Shown: positions 38,150-45,045 of the stretch, piece after piece
Position numbering within the stretch: position 1 is the first letter of the stretch
Layout: every line of letters starts with the position of its first letter
NCBI RefSeq assembly: GCF_009729555.1
Contig: NZ_WODC01000002.1
Span: 62,001-126,000, forward strand
DNA length: 64,000 nt
Direction of reading: 5' to 3'
From: Pseudodesulfovibrio alkaliphilus
GTDB taxonomy: Bacteria > Desulfobacterota > Desulfovibrionia > Desulfovibrionales > Desulfovibrionaceae
Program-made: the position numbers and the translations under genes
The notes under the pieces: generated by a model
Databases searched by the model: none
Told to the model about the DNA's origin: nothing
The model's input: only the letters and a program-made list of their open reading frames with translations

Positions 38150-38398
38150 TTACTCTTTGCTCTAAGACTGCTGCCACCATGAAGTGTAGACGCCTAGCGT
38201 CAATGAACCTACACGCCTTCGCAGTTATTGCGAGTTGTGTTGATATCACTGTTCGCTCGGGGGCGACAGTTCCACCTGAAAACAGGTGGCGACCGTTTGG
38301 TCACAAACCTAACCGGAGTTAGGGCGGCCATAAAAGCCGGAACGGGGCTTACGTACAATGGAAAACCAATGTCACTTAAGACGGATTTCAAAGAGCAA
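38150..38398 (-). ncRNA. Candidate retron msr-msd RNA (stem-loop array)
   Basis: On the minus strand TTGCTCTTTG (38389-38398) can pair with CAAAGAGTAA (38150-38159), forming ten pairs with one G-T, as expected for the a1/a2 arms of a retron RNA. Between them are six stem-loops in a row: 38308-38323, 38291-38302, 38272-38289 (perfect 7-bp stem, four-base loop), 38248-38270, 38219-38233 and 38184-38214 (nested stems). No coding frame fits. It lies upstream of the small protein, HTH and RT genes on the same strand. The usual branching guanosine next to a1 is not obvious, so limits are provisional. Confidence 0.55.
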
Positions 38399-38546
38399 TT
38401 GACTGGCAGAAGCGCCAGCTGTTCTTTTGTCAATTACATGGTTTGTTCCAATGGTCAATGCTTTTCAATCTTTTTTTTATAAAAAAGTTACTTCTAGTCA
38501 ATTCGTGGCTGTGCCAGATAACTTTGATGAGTTGTTAGACAGCCCC

Positions 38547-38574
38547 AAAAAAAAGCGCGTTCTTGAGAACGCGC
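38547..38574 (-). terminator. Terminator of the SRP RNA gene
   Basis: On the minus strand GCGCGTTCT and AGAACGCGC form a perfect 9-bp stem (38555-38574), followed by eight T residues (A-run 38547-38554). Confidence 0.9.
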
Positions 38575-38581
38575 CTTTGAG

Positions 38582-38668
38582 TGGAAGCCGGACACCCGGT
38601 GGCAATCGATACCGCTGCTTCCTTTCGGACCTGACGGGGTTTTCAACACCGCCGCCGCCCGGCTTCCC
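38582..38668 (-). ncRNA. ffs: 4.5S signal recognition particle RNA
   Basis: On the minus strand the apical SRP core CAGGTCCGAAAGGAAGCAGC (38614-38633) is present, with a GAAA tetraloop and the asymmetric loop that binds Ffh. The ends GGAAGCCGG and CCGGCTTCC pair to close a single long hairpin, the small bacterial type of about 87 bases. A promoter lies upstream and a terminator directly downstream. Ends are approximate. Confidence 0.95.
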
Positions 38669-38685
38669 TCTGATCGGGAAAGGAC

Positions 38686-38714
38686 TTCCTACAGGGTCGG
38701 GCCGGGTTCGTCAA
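38686..38714 (-). promoter_or_regulatory. ffs promoter
   Basis: On the minus strand TTGACG (38709-38714), 17-base spacer, TAGGAA (38686-38691), about 18 bases before the RNA's paired 5' end. Confidence 0.6.
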
Positions 38715-38844
38715 CCATCGCGTGTGGGGAAGCGGGGAAGGCAGGCGCAACAAGAATCGTGAAATGAGACAATCTGTTTTCCTTCAAGGCCGTTGCCGTG
38801 CAATCGATGGGTTTGATGAAAAGAGTTTCGCCCCTTCGGGCCGA

Positions 38845-38876
38845 GGTACTTTTTGGCTGGCGCCCCAAAAAGTACC
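38845..38876. repeat. 12-bp perfect inverted repeat
   Basis: GGTACTTTTTGG (38845-38856), 8-base centre, CCAAAAAGTACC (38865-38876). A truncated copy of the right arm, CCAAAAAGTGC, follows at once. It resembles the palindrome at 39313-39348. Confidence 0.75.
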
Positions 38877-39176
38877 CAAAAAGTGCGCTTTTACGCTGTG
38901 ATCGGGTCTCCCGCGCCGCGCTCCAGTAACGTCGGCCCGCTGGCGAAACAGTTGTCGGCGTCGAAGACTCCGCCTCCGCCGGGTTTCGCCCGAGACGCGG
39001 GCCGACGAACTGGCGCTGCGACGCTCCGCCCATTGTCTATCTGTCGTAAGTGAAGTCGAAAATGATGTGACCAGCGTGGATAGGAAGAGATTTCGAGATC
39101 ACAGTTCCTTCCCGCCTCCCGCTACCGCAGTTTTCCCGCCTCTCGAACGCCCCAGCCCTTAAGCCTCCTAAGGCTT

Positions 39177-39267
39177 AGAAGCTGACAAATCGCAGGCTGC
39201 GGCTCTTTCGAATCACGGAGCCGCTTCGGCGACTTGATTCGGGAGCAGCGCGATTTGATCAGCTTCT
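39177..39267. repeat. Compound inverted repeat (91 bases)
   Basis: AGAAGCTGACAAATCGC (39177-39193) is complementary to GCGATTTGATCAGCTTCT (39250-39267) apart from one extra base. Inside the arms a second hairpin forms from GCGGCTC and GAGCCGC. Confidence 0.7.
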
Positions 39268-39312
39268 TGGCCGTGGAGTGCAGGCGGCCAAGCTCCTAAG
39301 CCGAGCTTTTTT

Positions 39313-39348
39313 GGTTCTTTTTTGGGGCGGCCCAGCCAAAAAAGAACC
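39313..39348. repeat. 13-bp perfect inverted repeat
   Basis: GGTTCTTTTTTGG (39313-39325), 10-base centre, CCAAAAAAGAACC (39336-39348). It shares the plan and core TTTTTGG/CCAAAAA with the element at 38845 and could act as a terminator in both directions. Confidence 0.75.
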
Positions 39349-39485
39349 CCGCCGGGAGGGCAATTCCAAACTTGGAGGAGCGGCAGCGACGGCTCTTTCT
39401 TCCTTACTTGCTCCCAAAGCAACACGCAGGAATCAGTTTTACGCAGCGCGTTGACAAACAGCGAAATTTCATCCACCCATCCCGC

Positions 39486-40412
39486 ATGAAACCGGAAGCC
39501 ATTCCCGCCTTCATCGAGCGCTTCTTCATCCCCATCACCGCCACGCTCTGCGCCGTGGCTCTCATCCATCCGCCATCCTTCACCTGGATCAAGCCGCATA
39601 TCCCGCTCTTTCTCGGCGTGATCATGTTCGGCATGGGCCTGACCCTGGAGTTCGGCGATTTTCGTGCCATACTTGGCAAGTGGCGGCTGGTGGGGTTTGG
39701 GGTGGGCATGCAGTATGCGGTCATGCCCGTGCTGGCCGTAATCATTTCCCGCGTTCTCGGGCTCTCGCCCGAAGCCACGGTGGGCATGGTCCTGGTCGGA
39801 TCGTGTCCGGGCGGCACAGCCTCCAACGTGGTGGCCTATCTGGCCCGCGCCAATGTACCGCTCTCGGTGACTCTGACCCTGGCCTCCACCTGTCTGGCCC
39901 CGATCCTGACCCCGGCCATCGTCTATCTTATCCTGGAGCAGCGGGTGGAGATGGATTTCTGGGGCATGGTCGGCTCCGTGTTCTGGATCGTGGTCTTTCC
40001 GCTGCTGGACGGCCTGATCCTGCGCCGCATCTTTCGCAAGCGGCTGGAGCCGTGGCTGCGCTATTTTCCCTCCCTGTCCATCGTGGTCATCGCCATGCTC
40101 ATCGCCTGCATCATGGGGCTCAACCAGGCGACACTGCTGGCTCTGCCGCTCCTTGTCTTCCTGGCCGTGGTCCTGCACAACGGCATGGGACTGGCCGCCG
40201 GATACTCCCTGGCCCGGCTGGCCCGCTGCTCCCGGCGCGACGCCCGGACCCTGGCCATTGAGGTGGGCATGCAGAACTCCGGCCTGGGCGTGGCCCTGGC
40301 TGTGGCCCACTTCACGCCGCTCAGTGCGCTGCCGGGGGCGCTCTTCTCCCTGTGGCACAATGTCAGCGGCGTGTTCATGGCCAAACGGTGGCGCACCTCC
40401 GACCTTTCCTGA
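39486..40412 (+). CDS. Bile acid:sodium symporter family (SBF/BASS) transporter
   Basis: The 308-residue inner-membrane protein has about ten hydrophobic segments and the SBF pattern: FLGVIMFGMGLTL, VGMVLVGSCPGGTASNVV and IEVGMQNSGLGVALA, which correspond to the substrate/sodium-binding crossover region. Bacterial members import organic anions such as bile acids, pyruvate or pantoate-like compounds with sodium; the substrate here is unknown. It is a single gene with no clear operon partner. I use the ATG at 39486, which begins MKPEAIPAFIERFF. Confidence 0.92.
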   Translation: MKPEAIPAFIERFFIPITATLCAVALIHPPSFTWIKPHIPLFLGVIMFGMGLTLEFGDFRAILGKWRLVGFGVGMQYAVMPVLAVIISRVLGLSPEATVGMVLVGSCPGGTASNVVAYLARANVPLSVTLTLASTCLAPILTPAIVYLILEQRVEMDFWGMVGSVFWIVVFPLLDGLILRRIFRKRLEPWLRYFPSLSIVVIAMLIACIMGLNQATLLALPLLVFLAVVLHNGMGLAAGYSLARLARCSRRDARTLAIEVGMQNSGLGVALAVAHFTPLSALPGALFSLWHNVSGVFMAKRWRTSDLS

Positions 40413-40444
40413 CCTTTGGCAAAGGCATGGAATCTCTCTACGGC

Positions 40445-40517
40445 TTGACTTGTGTTACTTTTTTGCTATTAGTGCATGGAGTGTGTTCTTGAGACACAAT
40501 CTCATGTCCTGTAACAC
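40445..40517 (+). promoter_or_regulatory. Promoter with GTGTTAC/GTAACAC half-sites
   Basis: TTGACT (40445-40450), 16-base spacer, TATTAG (40467-40472). GTGTTAC (40452-40458) lies in the spacer and its complement GTAACAC at 40511-40517, with weaker copies GTGTTCT (40483) and GAGACAC (40491) between. The half-site resembles what I recall of NikR sites in deltaproteobacteria, but the 52-base gap is much longer. Confidence 0.45.
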
Positions 40518-40533
40518 GATGGAGGTCCGACCA

Positions 40534-41280
40534 ATGAAGACACGGCTGATTCTTGCTGCTACGACTCTTATTGTATTCATGGCCAGCGCGGCTTTTGCCC
40601 ATTTCGGGATGCTCATTCCCGATAGCGACGAGGTGAACCAGGAGAAGAAAACGGTCAACCTGACCCTGTCCTTCTCCCATCCCTTCGAGATGGAGGGCAT
40701 GGAGCTTGAGAAGCCCGCAGCCTTCTTCGTGGTGGCCAACGGCGAGGAGAAGACCGATCTGCTCGGCACCCTCAAGCCAGCCAAGGTCATGGGCCACTCG
40801 GCCTGGACCGCGTCCTACACCCCGCGTGAGCCGGGGCTGTACGCCTTTGTCTTTGATCCGCTCCCCTACAAGGAGGACGCGGAGAACAACTACATCCGCC
40901 ATATCACCAAGGTGGTTATCGATGCCTACGGCGAGGGCGAGGACTGGCACATGCCCCTGGGCCTGAAGACCGAGATCGTGCCCCTGACCCGGCCCTTTGG
41001 CAACTACGCGGGCAACGTCTTCCAGGGCGTGGTCATGCTTGATGGCGAGCCCGCGCCCTACACCCGCGTGGAGGTTGAATACTTCAACGCCGACGGCAAG
41101 CGCACCGCGCCGAGCGAGCGGATGATCACCCAGGAAGTGATTGCCGACGGCAACGGTGTGTTCACCTTTGTCTGCCCCTGGAAGGGGTGGTGGGGATTTG
41201 CCGGGCTCAATGATGACGCCGAGCCTTACAAGGGCCGCGACCTGGAGCTTGGGGCGGTCATCTGGGTGCTGATGCAGTAA
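40534..41280 (+). CDS. DUF4198 exported protein (NikK-like, nickel/cobalt uptake type)
   Basis: The 248-residue protein has a Sec signal peptide cleaved after SAAFA, leaving a mature N-terminus beginning HFGML, a His-first terminus that could bind metal as in copper- or nickel-linked periplasmic proteins. The body matches the DUF4198 pattern (LSFSHPFEMEGMEL, SYTPREPGLYAFVFDP, NGVFTFVCPWKGWWGFA). In sulfate reducers DUF4198 proteins are encoded with nickel ECF transporters (NikK). No permease is adjacent; an ECF ATPase/T pair lies 2.2 kb downstream. GGAGG precedes the ATG. Confidence 0.82.
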   Translation: MKTRLILAATTLIVFMASAAFAHFGMLIPDSDEVNQEKKTVNLTLSFSHPFEMEGMELEKPAAFFVVANGEEKTDLLGTLKPAKVMGHSAWTASYTPREPGLYAFVFDPLPYKEDAENNYIRHITKVVIDAYGEGEDWHMPLGLKTEIVPLTRPFGNYAGNVFQGVVMLDGEPAPYTRVEVEYFNADGKRTAPSERMITQEVIADGNGVFTFVCPWKGWWGFAGLNDDAEPYKGRDLELGAVIWVLMQ

Positions 41281-41325
41281 GCGTTGTTTTTGATATGGTG
41301 TAAGGAATCACCGCTTATGTGCAGA

Positions 41326-41360
41326 GCCCCGGCTACCAAAATTGCCGGGGCCTTTCATTG
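41326..41360. terminator. Terminator between convergent genes
   Basis: GCCCCGGC (41326-41333), 10-base loop, GCCGGGGC (41344-41351), then CTTTCATT. Confidence 0.75.
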
Positions 41361-41798
41361 TCCGGGAGCTGGACGGGATGTGCTTTCGCGTTTGTGCATC
41401 AACTCGAGGATGGGGGTGATGAATTCGTCGGGAAAGGCGCCCAGTGCGGCTCCGAGGCTGGCCCCGGCCATGGACCCGAGCACGAGATTCGCCCCGCCTG
41501 CGCTGTTGATCATCTGAAACAGCGTTCCGAAAAAAGCGCCCATGAATGCGCCCATGACCCAGCCGTCGTTGTTGATTCCGCGATAAGGGGGCAGACCGCG
41601 AAGGCTGCGTACGAAGTCCTTGAGCACAAAGCCGCAGACGCCGCCGAAGAGGGCGGCCGCCAGGGTCAGGGCCATGCCCGGAAATCCGGTATGCAGGGTG
41701 AACCCGTAGCGCAGCGACCCTTCGCCGATACCCGCCAGGGCGCCCATGGCCAGCAGGCCGTGGAAGTTCTTTTCCTTGATGTCCAGCTTCGGGAGCAT
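41355..41798 (-). CDS. Small membrane protein of unknown function
   Basis: The 147-residue protein has three glycine- and alanine-rich hydrophobic segments (about 14-28, 40-60 and 80-120, with GAFMGAFFGTLF and GSMAGASLGAALGAF). The loop FVRSLRGLPPYRGINND is polar. AGGAGG lies before the ATG. No family is recognised; the glycine-zipper-like spacing suggests packed helices. It is encoded alone between the DUF4198 gene and the FadL promoter. Confidence 0.72.
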   Translation of the reverse strand: MLPKLDIKEKNFHGLLAMGALAGIGEGSLRYGFTLHTGFPGMALTLAAALFGGVCGFVLKDFVRSLRGLPPYRGINNDGWVMGAFMGAFFGTLFQMINSAGGANLVLGSMAGASLGAALGAFPDEFITPILELMHKRESTSRPAPGQ

Positions 41799-41952
41799 GA
41801 GGCCTCCTGATCATGTCGGCAGTATTTTCCCCTTGGCGTTCTCTGCCAGAATCATGCCCGAAAGTCGCGACAGGGCTTTGTTTGTCCGGCCTGAATGGCT
41901 GTCGCGGTGAGCGGCGATTCTTCAAGCAAATCATGGCAGAGCACACTTTTTG

Positions 41953-41981
41953 TTGTCTTTGCGTGACGCTTTGGTTATAAA
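41953..41981 (+). promoter_or_regulatory. Promoter of the FadL-like gene
   Basis: TTGTCT (41953-41958), 17-base spacer, TATAAA (41976-41981). The leader to the ATG would be about 120 bases and contains stems GTCGG/CCGAC around GCGGGGTTACCCGC, and CCGCCgttcatGGCGG. I could not match it to a known riboswitch. Confidence 0.6.
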
Positions 41982-42109
41982 ACTTCGGTTTGTGCAAATA
42001 CTAACAGTCCAAGGTCAGTCGGGGCGGGGTTACCCGCCGCATCTGGGAGGGTGCCGACTTTCCGGCGACAGACAGCCGCCGTTCATGGCGGTCAAGCCAA
42101 GGGGGAAGG

Positions 42110-43303
42110 ATGAAACGTGCAGTCGTTGCTGTCTGCTGTAATCTCGTGTTGTGTCTTTTGGCCACCAGCGTTCATGCCGGTGGTTTTGCCTTGTACGAGT
42201 GGAGCAACCGGGGCGTGGCCATGGGCACCACCGGGTACGCCATCGCCGGGGATGCCTCGGTCATCGCCACCAACCCGGCGCTGATGACCAAGCTTGAGGG
42301 CTCCCACGCATTGGCCGGTGCGGTGCTCATCTCGCCCCAGTCCACCGTGATGGTGGACGGCCAGAAGAACAAGACCAAGGCCAATATCTACACCGTTCCC
42401 CATGCCTATTACACTCGCCAGTCGGAATCCAACGAGAGAGTCTGGCTCGGGGTCGGCATGTTCACCCGTTTCGGGCTGGGCACTCACTATAAGAGCAACT
42501 GGTCCGGCAAGGACACGCTTCAATATGTGGACCTTGAGTCCGTATCGCTCAACCCCACCGTTGCCTTCAAGTTTACTGACCAGCTTTCCGTCGCTGGCGG
42601 CATCGAGATCCTCAGGGGCGGCATCAAGCAGAAAAGCGAACCCGGGGCCAGCGTCGTTAGCGCCGACACCATCGGTTATGCGATAGGCGGCAACCTCGGC
42701 GTCCACTATCAGGTGGACGACCAGTGGTCCGTGGGGCTTGCCTGGCGTTCGTCCATGGATATGCAGACCGAGGGAAAAGGGGAGCACCCGCTTGGGGGGA
42801 CGACTTCCACAGGGCAGAGCATCTGGGCCAATCTCCCCGCCAGTTATGTGGTTGGCATCGGCTATCAGCCCGCGGAGAACTGGTCCTGGGAGTTCGACAT
42901 TGTCCACACCCGCTGGGAGGCTTTTGACACCATGAGCTACAGCGCCCCCATCAATACGGTGAAGACCTACGACTACAAGAATACCTGGCGGTTCCAGCTC
43001 GGTACCGAATACTGGGCCACCGACTGGCTGGCCGTTCGGTTCGGCTATGTGTACGATCAGACGCCGACCCGGTCGGGCTATTCGTCCTTCATGCTGCCGT
43101 GCAACGACCGCCAGCTCTACTCCACGGGTCTCGGCTTCAGGCACGACGCGTGGACCGTGGACTGGGCCTTCATGTATGTGAAAGCCAAGGAGCGCAAGAA
43201 TCTCAGGATTGCGAATGCAGCTGTCCCAGGTACTTACTACAATGTCGATTTCAAGGACGGCAAGACCTGGATCACCGGCCTTTCCGTGGGCTACGCCTTT
43301 TAG
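42110..43303 (+). CDS. OmpP1/FadL/TodX family outer-membrane transport protein
   Basis: The 397-residue protein has a signal peptide ending in ATSVHAGGFALYE, after which the mature N-terminus matches the FadL hatch domain (NRGVAMGTTGYAIAGDASV, ATNPALMTKL). Alternating beta-strand patterns run to the end and the last residue is Phe (GLSVGYAF), as needed for barrel assembly. Members take up hydrophobic compounds such as fatty acids or aromatic hydrocarbons across the outer membrane. It has its own promoter and terminator. Confidence 0.92.
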   Translation: MKRAVVAVCCNLVLCLLATSVHAGGFALYEWSNRGVAMGTTGYAIAGDASVIATNPALMTKLEGSHALAGAVLISPQSTVMVDGQKNKTKANIYTVPHAYYTRQSESNERVWLGVGMFTRFGLGTHYKSNWSGKDTLQYVDLESVSLNPTVAFKFTDQLSVAGGIEILRGGIKQKSEPGASVVSADTIGYAIGGNLGVHYQVDDQWSVGLAWRSSMDMQTEGKGEHPLGGTTSTGQSIWANLPASYVVGIGYQPAENWSWEFDIVHTRWEAFDTMSYSAPINTVKTYDYKNTWRFQLGTEYWATDWLAVRFGYVYDQTPTRSGYSSFMLPCNDRQLYSTGLGFRHDAWTVDWAFMYVKAKERKNLRIANAAVPGTYYNVDFKDGKTWITGLSVGYAF

Positions 43304-43325
43304 CTTGCCCCGACGTTTTCCATCG

Positions 43326-43354
43326 AAAGCCCCCGCAGGTCGGGGGCTTTTTTT
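43326..43354 (+). terminator. Terminator after FadL-like gene
   Basis: AGCCCCCG (43328-43335), loop CAGGT, CGGGGGCT (43341-43348), then a run of seven T residues. Confidence 0.9.
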
Positions 43355-43479
43355 ATGCTGCCCCGGATGGTCGGGATGCGTCTGTCCCTGTGGGGCAACG
43401 GTTGACAGGGGGTTTCCGGTGGTGAAGTGTGATTTTGGCTGTATGCAGGACATGATCGATTCCATTTCCAGGAGCTGCG

Positions 43480-44220
43480 ATGATAACCGTGACCGATCTC
43501 GATTATGCCTATCCGGGAGGGCAGGAGGCGCTTCGCGGTGTGTCCCTGTCCATTGCCCCGGGGATGCTGGTCGGCCTTGTGGGTGCCAACGGCAGCGGCA
43601 AGTCCACTCTGATGGCGCTCATGGCCGGACTGTACTCTCCTGTCTCGGGATCGGTGACGGTGGACGGCTGTTCGAGTCCGGGCCAGGGGCGGGCAGTGCG
43701 GGCCAAGTGCCGTCTGGTCATGCAGGATGCGGATTTGCAGATGCTCGGCGCCACGGTGGAGGAAGACCTGCTGCTCGGCCGGGGGCGCACGGAGGCGACA
43801 GTTGCGCGGGCCAGGGAGCTTGCTCGGCGCTTCTCACTGCTGACAGCCTGGGAGCGGCCGGTGCAGACACTCTCCTGGGGCATGAAGCGCAAGGTCTGCC
43901 TGGCTGCGGCCTTGCTGGACGATCCGCTGGTTTTGCTCCTTGACGAACCTTTCAGCGGGCTCGACTACCCGGGCATGCGCGAGATGCGCGGCCTGCTTCG
44001 CGAGAACCGTGCGGCGGGCCTGACACAGGTGGTGTCGTCCCATGATCTCGAATGTTTCATAGATCTCGTGGATCAGCTGGTGGTTCTTGACGCGGGCAGA
44101 CTGGCCCTGGATGGCCCGCCGGTCGCGGTGCTTGATCGGGTAAGCGGCCATGGGGTGCGGCCGCCCTGCTCGTGGAGCGCGGGGCTGGGGGTGCGGTGCT
44201 GGGACGGAGAATCCTCGTGA
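43480..44220 (+). CDS. ECF-type ABC transporter ATP-binding protein
   Basis: The 246-residue ATPase has Walker A GANGSGKST (about residue 35), a Q loop in VMQDADLQML, a signature reading LSWGMKRK in place of LSGGQ, Walker B VLLLDEPFSGLD and the switch His in SSHD. The layout fits CbiO/EcfA proteins of energy-coupling-factor transporters. The membrane T component follows with a 4-base overlap. AGGAG lies before the ATG. The substrate-binding S component is not adjacent, so the cargo (metal or vitamin) is unknown. Confidence 0.92.
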   Translation: MITVTDLDYAYPGGQEALRGVSLSIAPGMLVGLVGANGSGKSTLMALMAGLYSPVSGSVTVDGCSSPGQGRAVRAKCRLVMQDADLQMLGATVEEDLLLGRGRTEATVARARELARRFSLLTAWERPVQTLSWGMKRKVCLAAALLDDPLVLLLDEPFSGLDYPGMREMRGLLRENRAAGLTQVVSSHDLECFIDLVDQLVVLDAGRLALDGPPVAVLDRVSGHGVRPPCSWSAGLGVRCWDGESS

Positions 44221-44942
44221 TCCGCTTTGCCATCCTGCTGCGCGGGCTTGATCCGAGGCTCAAGCTGGGTACGGCCCTGGTTCTCGGTCCTGCCATTTGG
44301 TTGATGGGAGCGGCGCAGGCCGGAGTGTGCGCCGTGGTTTTGCTTTGCATCGTGGCGGCACTTGCTTCAGGACAGACCCTGGGTGCGCGGATGGTGCGCG
44401 GCCTGCTGCTTTTTGTGTTTTTTTGGGTGGCGGCCAAGGCCGGGCTTGACGCCGTGTCAGGGGTGCCGTGGCCCGAGGTGGCTACCGGCGCGGTCGATCT
44501 CGCCGTGAGGCTGGCCGCGTTGCTGCTGCTTGGCTTGAGTCTTGCCTTGTCGGCCTCGGCCCGTGCCCTGGGATTGGCCGTGGCCTGGGCGGTGCGGCCC
44601 GTTGTGGGCCGCGAGTACGCCTGGAAGCTGGCCCTGTCCCTGGCGTTGATGGTTCATTTCCTGCCCATGTGCCTGGTCACGGTGTCTGAAGTCAGACAGA
44701 CCGTGGCCCGTCGCTGTCCCGGCTGCGGATTTTTTCAGCGCATGATCGTCATTCCCCAGGCCGTTATCCGCGCCCTGGGCCAGAAGACATGGAATCAAAC
44801 CCTGGCCGTGGCTGGCCGCGGCCTGGACTGCCCCCATGCCTGGGAGCCTGATTTTTCCTGGTCGGGCCGGGACACGTGTTGCGCCCTGCTGGCGGGTTGC
44901 GCTGTACTCTGGGTCGGTTGCTCCATATTTTATCCTTCCTGA
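44217..44942 (+). CDS. ECF-type transporter transmembrane (T) protein, CbiQ-like
   Basis: The 241-residue protein starts at a GTG that overlaps the stop of the ATPase gene, so the two are coupled. It has about five hydrophobic segments and opens with LLRGLDPRLKLG, typical of CbiQ/EcfT proteins. The coupling-helix motif appears as VRQTVARRCPG; a second Ala-Arg motif is weaker. It links the ATPase to a substrate-binding S protein, which must be encoded elsewhere. Confidence 0.88.
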   Translation: MIRFAILLRGLDPRLKLGTALVLGPAIWLMGAAQAGVCAVVLLCIVAALASGQTLGARMVRGLLLFVFFWVAAKAGLDAVSGVPWPEVATGAVDLAVRLAALLLLGLSLALSASARALGLAVAWAVRPVVGREYAWKLALSLALMVHFLPMCLVTVSEVRQTVARRCPGCGFFQRMIVIPQAVIRALGQKTWNQTLAVAGRGLDCPHAWEPDFSWSGRDTCCALLAGCAVLWVGCSIFYPS

Positions 44943-45045
44943 TTCGCCCGACCTCGGCGCGATTGACGGCGGATCGTCTTGTGCCTTACACTTTTCCAGC
45001 CGAATAAGGGTTTTGACCCGCTCGACATCCACCACCGGGGGAGCC

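Larger units (their letters stand above)
38715..39485. other. Gene-free, palindrome-rich spacer
   Basis: About 770 bases with no convincing gene on either strand. It holds the three inverted-repeat elements listed separately and further small stems such as AAGCTC-ctaagcc-GAGCTT. Several open frames cross it but show no family features and have poor starts. Confidence 0.6.

Noticed and set aside
36440-38546. tRNA 3'-end direct repeat marking an integrated element
   Set aside because: No second copy of the tRNA-Ser 3' end and no integrase gene were found near the far side of the AT-rich insert.
38427-38762. 111-residue frame crossing the SRP RNA
   Set aside because: It reads through the SRP RNA and its terminator and has no protein features.
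38689-39053. Open frames in the palindrome-rich spacer on both strands
   Set aside because: Poor starts, no ribosome sites and translation dominated by the inverted repeats.
42000-42109. Cobalamin, c-di-GMP, TPP or fluoride riboswitch before the FadL gene
   Set aside because: Stems are present, but none of the conserved core sequences of these classes could be found.
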